From contig NZ_BHZC01000001.1 in the NCBI RefSeq assembly GCF_003865135.1, positions 6,634,001-6,698,000 on the forward strand: a DNA stretch of 64,000 nucleotides. The letters run 5' to 3'. This document shows, piece by piece, positions 1-9,143 of this stretch. The position numbers and the translations under genes are program-made. The notes under the pieces are model-generated. The model was given only the letters and a program-made list of their open reading frames with translations, did no database searches and was not told where the DNA came from. The DNA comes from Streptomyces chrestomyceticus JCM 4735. GTDB lineage: Bacteria > Actinomycetota > Actinomycetes > Streptomycetales > Streptomycetaceae. Position 1 is the stretch's first letter. Each line of letters starts with the position of its first letter.

Positions 1-1068
1 CCGCCGGGTCTGCACCCCGTAGACACCGGCCGGGTCCTGCCGCAGCCCGTGGAACCGCTGGAACGCGGCGACGGCTTCGCGTACGGCGACGTCGAAACGG
101 CCGCTCTCCGGGCCCGGGTACACGGCCACCTGCTCCAGCCGCCGCTGCAGCTCCAGGACCTCCGGCCCGCTGGCCCCCTCCCGCAGCACCATCGGCCCGT
201 CCGGCGGGCTGCTCGGCGCACGGCTCTCCGGGGCCCTGGTGATGCTGCCGGACGCCGTGGCCGTACTCGGGGCCGACGACGGGCCGGGGGCCGGGGACGA
301 GGCACGGGACGGGCCGGCGGACGGCTCGGACCTGGTCACCTGCTGCGGCACCCGCGTGGGGACCGCGGGCGGCGGCGCGGCGCGGCGCCCCGGGCCGCCT
401 CCTTCGGGGCTGCCGTCGCCGCTGCCCGAGGGGCGGGCCGCGCTGGGCATGTGCCGGTGGGTGTCGGGCAGCGCGCGGTCCTGGTCCGTGTCGGACAGCA
501 GCGCGCCGCTGAGCAGCACCGCGCCCGCTGCCAGGCCTGCCGCGGAGACCGCCATGGCGGCCAGGGCCGCCTGCTTCCTACGGCGCCGGGAGACTTCGTG
601 GGCGGGGGTGTCGGCGCCGGTGTCGGTTGCGGTGGAGGTGAGGTCATCGGCGCCGATGCGGGCCCGGGAGCCTGGGTGGGCACGGGTGTCGGCCGCGGCC
701 TCGGCGTGGGTGCCGGTACGGGGGACGGCGCGGGCGTCGGCAGGTGAACCGGCGTGCGGACCGGCTTGTGTCTCCGTCCGCCCTCCGGAGCGCAGGCCCG
801 CGCGCGACCCGGCGCGCGCCCCCGGCCGGGACCCGGCCGGCGGCACCGTACGGGAGCCGAAGCGTGGCGCGGGACGCGGGTCGGGGCGCATGGCGTCCGC
901 CGTCGTGCCCGCCGCCGTCCCGGTGGCATCCGCCCCGTCCGGCAGCCGCACGTACGGGCGTACCCGCAGGGGATCGAAGTCCTCGGCGCCGGCCGCCTCG
1001 CACAGACACCTCGGCCGGCCGTCGTCACGCGTGGGTGCCGAGCAGTGCGGGCAGGACTGAGCCGTCAC
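1..1068 (-). CDS. Zinc-ribbon/transmembrane protein with peptidoglycan-binding domain (partial, continues beyond the left edge)
   Basis: The frame is open from a GTG at 1068 to the window edge, so the C-terminus is missing. The start has a strong AGGAGG-type ribosome site about 9 bases upstream. The N-terminus holds a small CxxC...CxC zinc-ribbon pattern (residues 6-23). A Pro/Ala/Thr-rich cytoplasmic stretch follows, then one hydrophobic segment at about residues 164-193 and a Ser/Pro-rich extracytoplasmic linker. Residues from about 293 read like a PG_binding_1 repeat (VLREGASGPEVLELQRRL, then an AFQRFHGL motif). This layout is common in streptomycete cell-wall-associated proteins of unknown exact role. 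The family call rests on the C-terminal motif; function is inferred. Confidence 0.8.
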   Translation of the reverse strand, partial: MTAQSCPHCSAPTRDDGRPRCLCEAAGAEDFDPLRVRPYVRLPDGADATGTAAGTTADAMRPDPRPAPRFGSRTVPPAGSRPGARAGSRAGLRSGGRTETQAGPHAGSPADARAVPRTGTHAEAAADTRAHPGSRARIGADDLTSTATDTGADTPAHEVSRRRRKQAALAAMAVSAAGLAAGAVLLSGALLSDTDQDRALPDTHRHMPSAARPSGSGDGSPEGGGPGRRAAPPPAVPTRVPQQVTRSEPSAGPSRASSPAPGPSSAPSTATASGSITRAPESRAPSSPPDGPMVLREGASGPEVLELQRRLEQVAVYPGPESGRFDVAVREAVAAFQRFHGLRQDPAGVYGVQTRR

Positions 1069-1302
1069 GAGCGTTCCCCCTCCTGAACCTCTCGATCGGT
1101 CAGTGATTATCCCGGTCTGATCCCTTCCTGCACAGGGAGCCTCCTGGCACCGCCCGGCCGCACCCCGTTCAGCAGGCCGTATCCCGCCGAAACGATCAGG
1201 ATGGAGGGAAGCCCGGCCCCGTCCGTACGGTCCGCCCGCAGGCCCCGCCCGTACGCCCCGTCGTACGGCCGGCCCGCACGACCCGCACGAGGAGAGACAC
1301 TC

Positions 1303-3351
1303 ATGGCGCAGGACACCGGTGCCCCGGCCGTGCCCGGCGAGGGGCAGTCCCGGCGGACGGTCCTCGTCGCGATCGGCGCGCTGCTGCTCGGTCTGCTCAT
1401 CGCGGCACTCGACCAGACCATCGTCGCCACCGCGCTGCCCACCATCGTCAGCGACCTCGGCGGTCTGGACCACCTGTCCTGGGTGGTCACCGCGTACCTG
1501 CTGGCTTCGACCGCCGCGACCCCGCTGTGGGGCAAGCTCGGCGACCAGTACGGGCGCAAGCGGCTGTTCCAGACCGCCATCGTGATCTTCCTGATCGGGT
1601 CCGCGCTGTGCGGCATCGCGCAGGACATGCCGCAGCTCATCGCGTTCCGCGCCGTCCAGGGGCTGGGCGGCGGCGGGCTGATCGTGCTGTCGATGGCGAT
1701 CGTCGGCGACATCGTGCCGCCCCGCGACCGCGGCCGCTACCAGGGCCTGTTCGGCGCGGTCTTCGGCGCCACCAGCGTCCTCGGGCCGCTGCTCGGCGGC
1801 CTGTTCGTGGACCACCTGAGCTGGCGCTGGGTGTTCTACATCAACCTGCCCATCGGGATCGTCGCGCTGGCCGTGATCGCCGCGGTGCTGCACATCCCCG
1901 TCCGCCGCACCCCGCACCGCATCGACTACCTCGGCACCGTCCTGATCGCCGCGGTCGCCGCCTGCTTCGTCCTGATGACCTCGCTCGGCGGCGTCAGCTA
2001 CGGCTGGGGCTCCTGGCAGATCATCGGCCTCGGGGTGCTCGGCCTGGTCCTGCTGGCCGTGTTCGTCGCCGTCGAGCGCCGGGCCGCCGAACCGGTCCTC
2101 CCGCTGCGCCTGTTCCGGCTGCGCTCCTTCACCCTCACGGCGGTCATCGGCTTCGTCATCGGCTTCGCGATGTTCGGCTCGATGACCTATCTGCCGACCT
2201 TCCTCCAGGTGGTGCAGGGCGTCTCACCGACCATGTCCGGCGTGCACATGCTGCCGATGGTGATCGGCATGCTGCTGTCCTCGACCGGGTCCGGCCAGCT
2301 CGTCAGCCGTACCGGGCGCTACAAGGTCTTCCCCATCGCCGGCACCGCCGTCACGGCGATCGGCCTGCTGCTCCTGCACCAGCTCGGCCCGGCCAGCAGC
2401 ACCACCGTGATGAGCCTGTACTTCTTCGTCTTCGGCTTCGGGCTGGGCCTGGTCATGCAGGTGCTGGTCCTGATCGTGCAGAACGCCGTCGACTACCAGG
2501 ACCTCGGCGTCGCCACCTCGGGCGCCACCTTCTTCCGTTCGATCGGCTCCTCCTTCGGCGTCTCCATCTTCGGCACGATCTTCGCCAACAAGCTGGGGCC
2601 CCGGATCGCCGACGCCCTCGCGGGCAAGCAACTGCCGCCCGGCACCGACCCGTCCAGGATCGCGGAAGACCCGCGGACGGTCGGACAACTGCCCCCCGAC
2701 GCCGCGTCCGGAGTGCTCGACGCCTACTCGACCTCCATCACCGACGTCTTCCTCTACGCGGTCCCGGTCGTCCTGATCGCCTTCGTCCTGGCCTGGTTCC
2801 TCCGCGAGGAGCCGCTGCGCCGGGGCGTCACCGCGCCCGACACCTCCGAGGTGCTCTCCTCGAACCCCGTACACCGTTCCTCGTACGAGGAGGTCTGCCG
2901 TGCGCTGTCCCGGCTGGGCAGCCTGGAGGGCCGCAAGGCGGTCCACGAGCGGATCACCGAAACGGCCGGGCTGGACCTCCGGCCCGCGGCGAGCTGGATG
3001 CTGCTGCGCATCCACCGCTTCGGGTCGGTGGAGCCCGCGCTGCTCTCCGAGCGCAGCATCGTGCCGTTCCGGGTGATCGCCGACGCGACCCGGCAGATCG
3101 AGGAGCGCGGCCTGGCCGTACGGGAAGGGCTGCCGCTGGTCCTCACCGACAAGGGCCGGGCGGTCGCGGAACGGCTGGCCGCCGCGCGCCGCGCGTCGCT
3201 GGCCGAACTGCTCGGGGACTGGTGGACCGAGGACCGGCCGACCGACCTCACGGAACTGGTCGACGAGCTGACGGCGGAACTGTGCGGCTCGGACGCGGAG
3301 AGCCCGCGCCGGGACGACACCCGCAGACGCCGGCCGCCGGCGGGGCGCTGA
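1303..3351 (+). CDS. MFS multidrug exporter (EmrB/QacA type) with C-terminal MarR-like winged-helix domain
   Basis: A 682-residue protein. Residues 1 to about 515 form a 14-helix DHA2-family proton antiporter: loop motif A (GKLGDQYGRKRLF) and the antiporter motif C region before GGLFVDHLSWRWVF are visible. From about residue 525 to 670 the chain is soluble and resembles a MarR winged helix (SYEEVCRALSRL..., LTDKGRAVAERLAAARRASL). ATG 1303 follows an ACGAGGAGA ribosome site and was preferred over an earlier in-frame start. The gene is monocistronic, divergent from the peptidoglycan-binding gene. Substrate unknown. The tail may sense substrate or DNA, or be only a structural remnant; that is inference. 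Confidence 0.88.
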   Translation: MAQDTGAPAVPGEGQSRRTVLVAIGALLLGLLIAALDQTIVATALPTIVSDLGGLDHLSWVVTAYLLASTAATPLWGKLGDQYGRKRLFQTAIVIFLIGSALCGIAQDMPQLIAFRAVQGLGGGGLIVLSMAIVGDIVPPRDRGRYQGLFGAVFGATSVLGPLLGGLFVDHLSWRWVFYINLPIGIVALAVIAAVLHIPVRRTPHRIDYLGTVLIAAVAACFVLMTSLGGVSYGWGSWQIIGLGVLGLVLLAVFVAVERRAAEPVLPLRLFRLRSFTLTAVIGFVIGFAMFGSMTYLPTFLQVVQGVSPTMSGVHMLPMVIGMLLSSTGSGQLVSRTGRYKVFPIAGTAVTAIGLLLLHQLGPASSTTVMSLYFFVFGFGLGLVMQVLVLIVQNAVDYQDLGVATSGATFFRSIGSSFGVSIFGTIFANKLGPRIADALAGKQLPPGTDPSRIAEDPRTVGQLPPDAASGVLDAYSTSITDVFLYAVPVVLIAFVLAWFLREEPLRRGVTAPDTSEVLSSNPVHRSSYEEVCRALSRLGSLEGRKAVHERITETAGLDLRPAASWMLLRIHRFGSVEPALLSERSIVPFRVIADATRQIEERGLAVREGLPLVLTDKGRAVAERLAAARRASLAELLGDWWTEDRPTDLTELVDELTAELCGSDAESPRRDDTRRRRPPAGR

Positions 3352-3369
3352 GCGGAGCCCCGCCCGGCC

Positions 3370-3912
3370 TCAGCGTCCCGGGGCCGCCCCTGCCACCGCC
3401 TTCTCGAAGAACAGCTCCGCGTACCGGTCCTCCTTGTACGCGGGGATCTCTTCGTACCCGTACGCCCGGTAGAGCGCGACGGCCTCGGTGAGATCCCGCC
3501 GGGTGTCCAACCGGAGCCGCTCGGCGCCCAGTTCCGCCGCATGCCGCTCGACGGCGCGCATCAGCACGCCCGCCGCGCCCCGGCCGCGCCAGGGCTCGCG
3601 GACGTACACCCGCTTCAGCTCCGCCGTGCGCCCGCCGTCGATGAGCAGCAGCCCGGCGCATCCGGCGGCTTCACCGGCCTGCCGGGCGACGAACAACGCC
3701 CCGTTGGGTGGCATCAGTTGACCGGGCGGATACTCCGCCACGCCCGCGTCGATCTCCTCGGGCGTGATCCGCGGCCACCCGTGCAGGGTGTGGTACCGCT
3801 GCGCGACCTCGGTGTAGTACGCGCGGAACAGGGCGGTGGCGGCGGGGGAGTCGTCGGGCTCGACCGAGAGGTGCCAGGTCTCGGGCAGGCGCCTGGTGGC
3901 GGCGTCAGTCAT
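3370..3912 (-). CDS. GNAT-family N-acetyltransferase
   Basis: 180 residues. The GNAT fold is recognised from the acetyl-CoA pyrophosphate-loop region (VREPWRGRGAAGVLMRAVE) followed by the typical C-terminal ALYRAYGYEEI segment. ATG 3912 gives the normal family length; the open frame runs much further upstream but that extension is low-complexity and shadows other genes. It converges on the MFS gene with only 18 bases between the stops. Substrate cannot be deduced. Confidence 0.85.
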   Translation of the reverse strand: MTDAATRRLPETWHLSVEPDDSPAATALFRAYYTEVAQRYHTLHGWPRITPEEIDAGVAEYPPGQLMPPNGALFVARQAGEAAGCAGLLLIDGGRTAELKRVYVREPWRGRGAAGVLMRAVERHAAELGAERLRLDTRRDLTEAVALYRAYGYEEIPAYKEDRYAELFFEKAVAGAAPGR

Positions 3913-4098
3913 GGCGGCATTGTGCCGGTACGGGAAGGAGCGCCGCCTCCGGATATCGTGCGGCGCCGGGCCGTGGCACCCGTCGGACCGAGTCGCCGCG
4001 CCGGGCCGTGGCCGCCGCGCCCCGCCGGGCCCGGTCGCGCGCCAAGGGCCCGTCAGCAGCCGGTGTTTGGTGTCCGGCGCCGCGGCTACCCGATCCGT

Positions 4099-4884
4099 AT
4101 GTCCATCACCTTGATCATCGTCCCTGTGGTGGCGCTCCTGGTGATCGCCGCTCTCGTCCTCATGGCACGCGCCAAGGTCGCGCGCAGTGGCAGCAGAGGT
4201 CTGCGGCGCCGCTTCGGCCCGGAGTACGAACGGGCCGTCGCCGTGCACGACGGCGACACCGCGGCCGCCGAACGCGAACTGAACCAGCGGCTGGACCGCC
4301 ACGGCGCGTTCCGCCCGCAGCCGCTCACCGCCGAACTGCGCCTGCAGTACGAGGAGCGGTGGGAGGCCGTGCAGCGGCAGTTCGTCGACGAGCCCGAACA
4401 GGCCGTCGTCGAGGCCGACCTGCTGATCGGCCGGCTCGCCCGCGAGCGCGGCTACCCCGCGGACACCTACGACGAGCAGACCGACGCGCTCTCCGTCCAC
4501 CACGCGCAGGGCGTCCACGACTACCGCAAGGCCCACGAGACCGCCGTACGCGCCAGGAACAACCGGCCCGAGAACGCCGCCGGTACCGAGGAACTGCGCG
4601 CCGCCGTGGTGCACGCGCGCACCCTGTTCACCGAACTCCTCGAAGCCGGTACGGGCCGCTCGGCCACCTCGCACGGCCGCGACCACGGCCCCCGGAACCA
4701 CGGCCGCGGCGGCACGGCGCACGGCCGCGCCGACCTGGCCCGCGACGGCCACGCCCCGGCGGCCGGCCGGCCCGGCACCCGGAACCACAAGCCCACCGCC
4801 CGGCGGCTCGGCGACCGGCTGCGTTCCCCCTGGACGCACGGCGGCGGCCACGGGCACGACACCGCGGAAGGCGGTGCGCGATGA
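4099..4884 (+). CDS. Single-pass membrane protein with helical domain, first of a coupled paralogous pair
   Basis: 261 residues. An N-terminal hydrophobic helix (residues 2-20) anchors the protein, followed by RR-rich basic residues. A central helical region (about 40-175) contains FVDEPEQAVVEADLLIGRL and an ELRAAVVHARTLFTELLE segment; the C-terminus is His/Arg/Gly-rich and low-complexity. The stop overlaps the next start as ATGA, so the two are translationally coupled. The same pattern (LxQRLD, FVD-P-EAV-EAD) recurs in the next protein, so they look like products of a duplication. No clear ribosome site precedes ATG 4099. I do not recognise a characterised function. Confidence 0.75.
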   Translation: MSITLIIVPVVALLVIAALVLMARAKVARSGSRGLRRRFGPEYERAVAVHDGDTAAAERELNQRLDRHGAFRPQPLTAELRLQYEERWEAVQRQFVDEPEQAVVEADLLIGRLARERGYPADTYDEQTDALSVHHAQGVHDYRKAHETAVRARNNRPENAAGTEELRAAVVHARTLFTELLEAGTGRSATSHGRDHGPRNHGRGGTAHGRADLARDGHAPAAGRPGTRNHKPTARRLGDRLRSPWTHGGGHGHDTAEGGAR

Positions 4885-5474
4885 GCACCTACGACGAACG
4901 CGGGACCGGTCCCGCCGGGACGCCCGAGGAGCGCGCGGCGAGCGAAGGCATGCCGCCCCCGGAGCGCGGGGCCGCCGCGTACGAAGGCGACCGCAGCGCG
5001 CAGCAGCCGGCCGCACCGCCGCCCACCGCCACGTCGGGCGCCACCGAGTCCGTACCCGGTGTGTACGCCGGTCTGCCCGGCACCGAGACCGACTACCCGG
5101 CGGGAACGCCCGGCGGCCCCGGAACCGGCACTCCTACTTCGTCCGCCCCCGGCTCCTCCGCACCTGGTTCGTCCCCCCACGGTGAGGGCTTCGGCCGGGC
5201 GGGCGCCCCCGAGCCCCTGCTCCCCTCCGACGCCCGGGAGAAGCTGCGGCAGCGGCTCGACCACGCCGTCAACGGCTTCGTCGACCGCCCCCGCGAGGCC
5301 GTGCAGGAAGCCGACGGCATCTACGAAGAGCTGGCCGCCCTCCTGCCGGAGGCGCTGGCCGCCCGCCGCCGCGCCCTGCACGCGTCCTGGGAGCAGGGCG
5401 ACACCGACACCGAACAGCTCCGCGTCGCCCTGCGCCACTACCGGGAGACCGCCCAGCGTCTGCTCGACTTCTGA
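4881..5474 (+). CDS. Soluble helical protein, paralogue of the preceding gene product
   Basis: 197 residues. The first 115 are Pro/Gly/Thr-rich and probably disordered. The C-terminal 80 residues (KLRQRLDHAVNGFVDRPREAVQEAD onward in two parts, ending RHYRETAQRLLDF) match the helical domain of the upstream membrane protein. The start overlaps the upstream stop by four bases (ATGA). Unlike its partner it has no membrane helix, so the two might form a membrane-tethered heteromer; that is inference. Function unknown. Confidence 0.75.
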   Translation: MSTYDERGTGPAGTPEERAASEGMPPPERGAAAYEGDRSAQQPAAPPPTATSGATESVPGVYAGLPGTETDYPAGTPGGPGTGTPTSSAPGSSAPGSSPHGEGFGRAGAPEPLLPSDAREKLRQRLDHAVNGFVDRPREAVQEADGIYEELAALLPEALAARRRALHASWEQGDTDTEQLRVALRHYRETAQRLLDF

Positions 5475-5505
5475 GCCGCCCCGGAAGCCCCCGGAACCCG
5501 TACGC

Positions 5506-5838
5506 TCAGCCCTGTTCCTTCGGCCCGGCCTGCTGCACCACCTCGAACGACCAGAGCGTGGACCCGGAAGCGGCGGGCTTGGGCCGCTCGCCGCCTTCCG
5601 CGCCACCGCCCTGGTGCGCGGCCTTCATCGGGCCCTCCATCCACGCCTGGAACGACTCCTCGTCGCGCCAGCGCGTGTAGACGAGGTACTGGTCGGTGCC
5701 CTCGACCGGGCGCAGCAGCTCGAACCACTCGAAGCCGTCCGAGGACTCCACGGAACCGGCCCGCGCGCCGAAGCGCTTCTCCAGAACCTCCCGCTGTTCG
5801 GCGGGTACGGTCAGCACATTGATCTTCACGATGCTCAT
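5506..5838 (-). CDS. Antibiotic biosynthesis monooxygenase (ABM)-domain protein
   Basis: 110 residues. The start MSIVKINVLTVPAEQREVLE and the central FEWFELLRPVEGTDQYLVYTRW / FQAWM pattern are typical of the ABM ferredoxin-like dimeric fold shared with heme-degrading and small quinone-forming monooxygenases. ATG 5838 was preferred to the ATG three codons upstream because it matches the usual family N-terminus. It converges on the paralogous pair. Exact substrate unknown; many members are housekeeping heme or stress proteins. Confidence 0.82.
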   Translation of the reverse strand: MSIVKINVLTVPAEQREVLEKRFGARAGSVESSDGFEWFELLRPVEGTDQYLVYTRWRDEESFQAWMEGPMKAAHQGGGAEGGERPKPAASGSTLWSFEVVQQAGPKEQG

Positions 5839-5925
5839 ACCGAACATCGTGCCCCATACCGTCCGGCGGGCGGAGACCAGGGCCGTCCGGCGGGTGGCGG
5901 CCGGGGCCCGGGCCGGCGCCCGGGA

Positions 5926-6378
5926 TCAGCCGTGCAGCTTCAGTCCCTTGATCACCTTGTCGACCGGCTTGCGCGGGCCGTGGACCGCCACGCCGACCAG
6001 GTCGAGGTCGTCGGCGGCGACCGCGCGTACGACCGCGCGGTTGTCGTCGTCGTTGCCGGTGGTGAACATGTCCGCGGTGTACAGGGCGGTGGGCAGTTCC
6101 CGGGAGAGGGCGCGGGCACGGGTGCGGGCCAGGCCGGCGGAGTCGGCGGCGAAGCACAGGACCGGTTCGCGGAGCAGCGCCAGGTAGTCGTTGGCCGAGG
6201 CGTCCTCGTACCGCTTGCCCATGATGTCGTCGGAAGCGTGCGCGATGCCGCTCGCCAGGAAGGCCGTCACATTCAGCTTCTGCCAGGTGGCGAGGTCTTC
6301 GCGGACCACGATGGCGATCTTCGTGGGGAAGCGGTCGGCGGTCTCGGCCGGTGTTCCGGCAGTCAGGTCGGTGCTCAT
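5926..6378 (-). CDS. DUF2000-type small protein
   Basis: 150 residues. The pattern KIAIVVREDLATWQKLNVTAFL, then GIAHASDDIMGKRYEDASANDY, is characteristic of the DUF2000 family. Its biochemical role is not established. ATG 6378 gives the standard length. Divergent from the deazaflavin-dependent reductase gene; the two start codons are 136 bases apart. Confidence 0.75.
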   Translation of the reverse strand: MSTDLTAGTPAETADRFPTKIAIVVREDLATWQKLNVTAFLASGIAHASDDIMGKRYEDASANDYLALLREPVLCFAADSAGLARTRARALSRELPTALYTADMFTTGNDDDNRAVVRAVAADDLDLVGVAVHGPRKPVDKVIKGLKLHG

Positions 6379-6514
6379 GCGGTGAGTCTCGTCCGGACGC
6401 GGAGCGCCGTATTGAACGCTGGTGCGCCCCCGGGGCAGAGCCGGACTGCCCGAGTGCCGCAGCTCGGCCGGATGCGCCACTTCCGTTGTCGGTGGTCGGG
6501 GTTAGCGTCGGAGT

Positions 6515-7030
6515 ATGTCGAACTCAGAAGCGGGACAGGGGCCGTCGCAGGCGGCGCGGCGGGTCGGCAGGCCGGCGCGGCCGACGGGCTGGAAGCGGCT
6601 TGCCTTCCGGGCTCCGATCCACCTCTACCGGCTCGGTCTCGGCGGTCTCTTCGGCAAGCGGCTGCTGCTTCTGGAGCACCTGGGCCGTACGTCGGGCAAG
6701 ACCCGGCGGGTCGTCCTGGAGGTGGTGTCGTACGACCGGCAGGCCCGTACGTGGACGCTGGCCTCCGGCTTCGGCCCGGGCGCGCAGTGGTACCGCAACC
6801 TCCAGGCGCAGCCCAGGGCCACCATCCAGGTGGGCCGCCGGCGGTGTGCCGTGATCGCGCACTTCCTCCCCGCCGACGAGGGCGGCCGGATCATGGCGCG
6901 GTACGCGCCGAAGCATCCGAAGGCGGCCCGCCAGTTGACGGCGTACATGGGGTTCGAGGTGGACGGCACGGCGGAGGGCTACCGGCAGGCGGGGGAGAAC
7001 ATACCGTTCGTACGGCTCGTGGAGCAGTGA
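6515..7030 (+). CDS. Deazaflavin (F420)-dependent nitroreductase-family protein (Ddn-like, DUF385)
   Basis: 171 residues. The pattern LLLLEHLGRTSGKTRRVVLEVVSYD, then SGFGPGAQWYRNLQAQP, is the split-barrel F420H2-dependent quinone reductase/nitroreductase signature found in Ddn of mycobacteria. The PAKWYRN-type motif (AQWYRNL) contributes to the F420 pocket in the family. A soluble or membrane-peripheral reductase is expected. Substrate unknown. Confidence 0.85.
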   Translation: MSNSEAGQGPSQAARRVGRPARPTGWKRLAFRAPIHLYRLGLGGLFGKRLLLLEHLGRTSGKTRRVVLEVVSYDRQARTWTLASGFGPGAQWYRNLQAQPRATIQVGRRRCAVIAHFLPADEGGRIMARYAPKHPKAARQLTAYMGFEVDGTAEGYRQAGENIPFVRLVEQ

Positions 7031-7204
7031 CCCGGAGGGGTTCAACGGGGCGGCGGCGCGGTGGTGACGGTCGCGTCCGCTGTTGGGGTTGCAGCCGCCG
7101 GGGCGCCGGAGTGTGGCCGGGCCCGGACGGCGGTTTCCCGCCAGCATGGTGGCCGGGGCGCGCGAGGGCGCGGCCCGGTGACGAAAGGGAACCCCTTGTA
7201 CTCC

Positions 7205-7468
7205 ATGCGGAAGTTCACCCGCGCCGCAGTGGTGTCGGTGTCCGCGCTCGGCGCCGTCCTGGCCGCCGTTCCCGCCGCGTCGGCCTGTCCCGCGCACGAC
7301 CGTTCGGCGGGTGGTGACAGTTGCCGCTTCGCCTACACCAGCTTCTTCCCCTCGCCGTCCGGCGCGACCACGGGGGACGGGCTGTACGCGCACGGCCGGA
7401 AGGACCCGACGGGACGCACCTGCGACAACGGCGGGTGGGTGGGCCCGAACCGACCGAGCGACACCTGA
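7205..7468 (+). CDS. Small secreted protein
   Basis: About 87 residues beginning MRKFTRAAVVSVSALGAVL, a clear Sec signal peptide cleaved near AAVPAASA. The mature part is about 58 residues with three cysteines and many Gly/Asp/Thr. The start is uncertain: ATG 7205 is conventional, but an AAGGGA element is better spaced for the in-frame TTG at 7196, which would add three residues. A perfect 18-bp hairpin follows the stop. No family recognised. Confidence 0.6.
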   Translation: MRKFTRAAVVSVSALGAVLAAVPAASACPAHDRSAGGDSCRFAYTSFFPSPSGATTGDGLYAHGRKDPTGRTCDNGGWVGPNRPSDT

Positions 7469-7495
7469 GGCAGAAGCCTCACCCACCGCTGAAAA

Positions 7496-7536
7496 CGCCT
7501 GTGCGCGAGGACGGGTCTCGTCCTCGCGCACAGGCG
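7496..7536. terminator. Strong bidirectional hairpin terminator
   Basis: Two perfectly complementary 18-base arms (7496-7513 and 7519-7536) surround a 5-base loop. It sits between the convergent secreted-protein gene and the MHS transporter gene, so it can end transcripts from both sides. Confidence 0.85.
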
Positions 7537-7577
7537 CTGTGAGCGTTACGGGGCGGAGGCTCGCGCCACCGGCCGTA

Positions 7578-9143
7578 TCAGGCAGGCGACTCCGCTGTCA
7601 CCCGTCGCTTGCCCGAAGCGGCCTTGGCACCCGCACCGGCGGCCCGGCGCAGCGCGCGCGCCTCCGACTCCGTCTCGACGGCGGGGGGCGACCCCGGCAG
7701 CGGCTTGCACGCGCTCTCCGACATCAGCAGGACCGCGATCCCGCCGACCACGGCGGCGGCCATCATGTAGAACGCCGGCATCATGTTGTTGCCCGTGGCG
7801 CCGATCAGCGCGGTCACCACCAGCGGAGTCGTACCGCCGAAGATGGAGACCGAGACGTTGAAGCCGATGGACAGCGAGCCGTAGCGCACCTTCGTCGGGA
7901 ACAGCGCGGGCAGCGTGGACGGCATGGTGGACGTGAAGCACACCAGCAGCAGGCCGAGGACGGCCATGCCCAGCGCGATGCCGGCCAGCGAACCCTGCCG
8001 GATCAGCAGCAGCGACGGCACGGACAGCACCAGGAAGCCGACACAGCCGGTCGCGATGACCGGACGGCGTCCGAAGCGGTCGGTGAGCCGGCCCGCGAAG
8101 GGCTGCACGCACATCATCACGACCATGACGGCCAGCACGACCAGCAGTCCGTGCGTCTCGTCGTACTTCAGCTCCGAGGTGAGGTAGCTGGGCATGTACG
8201 ACAGCAGCATGTAGTCGGTGACGTTGAAGACCAGGACCAGGCCGACGCAGAGCAGCATCGGGCGCCACTGACCGAAGATCATCTCGCGCAGGCCGATCTT
8301 CTTCTCGGCCTCCCGGCGCTCCTTCTCCTTGGACCGCGCCTCCTTCTCCAACTGCGCGAAGGCGGGGGTCTCCTCCAGCCGCATCCGCAGGTAGAGGCCG
8401 ATGATGCCCATCGGGCCCGCGACCAGGAACGGGATGCGCCAGCCCCAGGAGAGCAGGGCGTCGTGGTCGTGGCGGAAGAGGTAGGTCAGCAGCGTGACCA
8501 GGCCGGCGCCGCCGACGTAACCGGCGAGGGTGCCGAACTCCAGCCAACTGCCCATGAAGCCGCGCTTCTTGTCGGGCGCGTACTCGGCGATGAAGGTGGA
8601 GGCGCCGCCGTACTCGCCGCCGGTCGAGAAGCCCTGGATCAGCCGGGCGACCAGCAGGAGGATCGGTGCTCCGACGCCGATGGAGGCGTACGAGGGGATC
8701 AGGCCGATCGCGAAGGTGCCCGCCGACATCATGATCATGGTGATGGCGAGGATCTTCTGGCGGCCGATACGGTCACCGAGCGGCCCGAAGACCATGCCGC
8801 CGATGGGGCGGACGAGGAAGGCCGCGGCGAAGGTGCCGAACGTCGACAGCAACTGCGCGGTCGGGTTGCCGGACGGGAAGAAGACCTGTCCGAGCGTGAC
8901 CGCGATGTAGCTGTAGACGCCGAAGTCGAACCACTCCATCGCATTGCCGACAGCGGCTGCCGAGACGGCCCGCTTGACCATGGACGGATCGACGACGGTG
9001 ATGTCGTCGCTGCCCTGCCCCCGGTTCTCCGGTTTCTCCGGCCCGGCCGGATCGGTTACGGGACCACCGGTACGGGTCCGCGGTGCGACGGGTGACTGCG
9101 TCGGCACGTGCTCGCTCGCCTGCGCTCTCTGGGACGACTGCAT
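7578..9143 (-). CDS. MHS-family MFS metabolite/proton symporter (ProP-like)
   Basis: 521 residues, 12 predicted helices. The MHS signature is clear: GNAMEWFDFGVYSYIAV at the start of helix 1, RPIGGMVFGPLGDRIGR in loop 2-3, and RLIQGFSTGGEYGGA in helix 4. Members import betaine, proline, shikimate or dicarboxylates with protons; the substrate here is open. ATG 9143 gives about 55 residues before helix 1, somewhat long but without a better start. The C-terminus is Ala/Arg-rich. Confidence 0.88.
   Translation of the reverse strand: MQSSQRAQASEHVPTQSPVAPRTRTGGPVTDPAGPEKPENRGQGSDDITVVDPSMVKRAVSAAAVGNAMEWFDFGVYSYIAVTLGQVFFPSGNPTAQLLSTFGTFAAAFLVRPIGGMVFGPLGDRIGRQKILAITMIMMSAGTFAIGLIPSYASIGVGAPILLLVARLIQGFSTGGEYGGASTFIAEYAPDKKRGFMGSWLEFGTLAGYVGGAGLVTLLTYLFRHDHDALLSWGWRIPFLVAGPMGIIGLYLRMRLEETPAFAQLEKEARSKEKERREAEKKIGLREMIFGQWRPMLLCVGLVLVFNVTDYMLLSYMPSYLTSELKYDETHGLLVVLAVMVVMMCVQPFAGRLTDRFGRRPVIATGCVGFLVLSVPSLLLIRQGSLAGIALGMAVLGLLLVCFTSTMPSTLPALFPTKVRYGSLSIGFNVSVSIFGGTTPLVVTALIGATGNNMMPAFYMMAAAVVGGIAVLLMSESACKPLPGSPPAVETESEARALRRAAGAGAKAASGKRRVTAESPA

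Noticed and set aside
3370..5016. 548-residue extension of the acetyltransferase
   Set aside because: The N-terminal 370 residues overlap two plus-strand genes and are low-complexity; the 180-residue form has normal family length.
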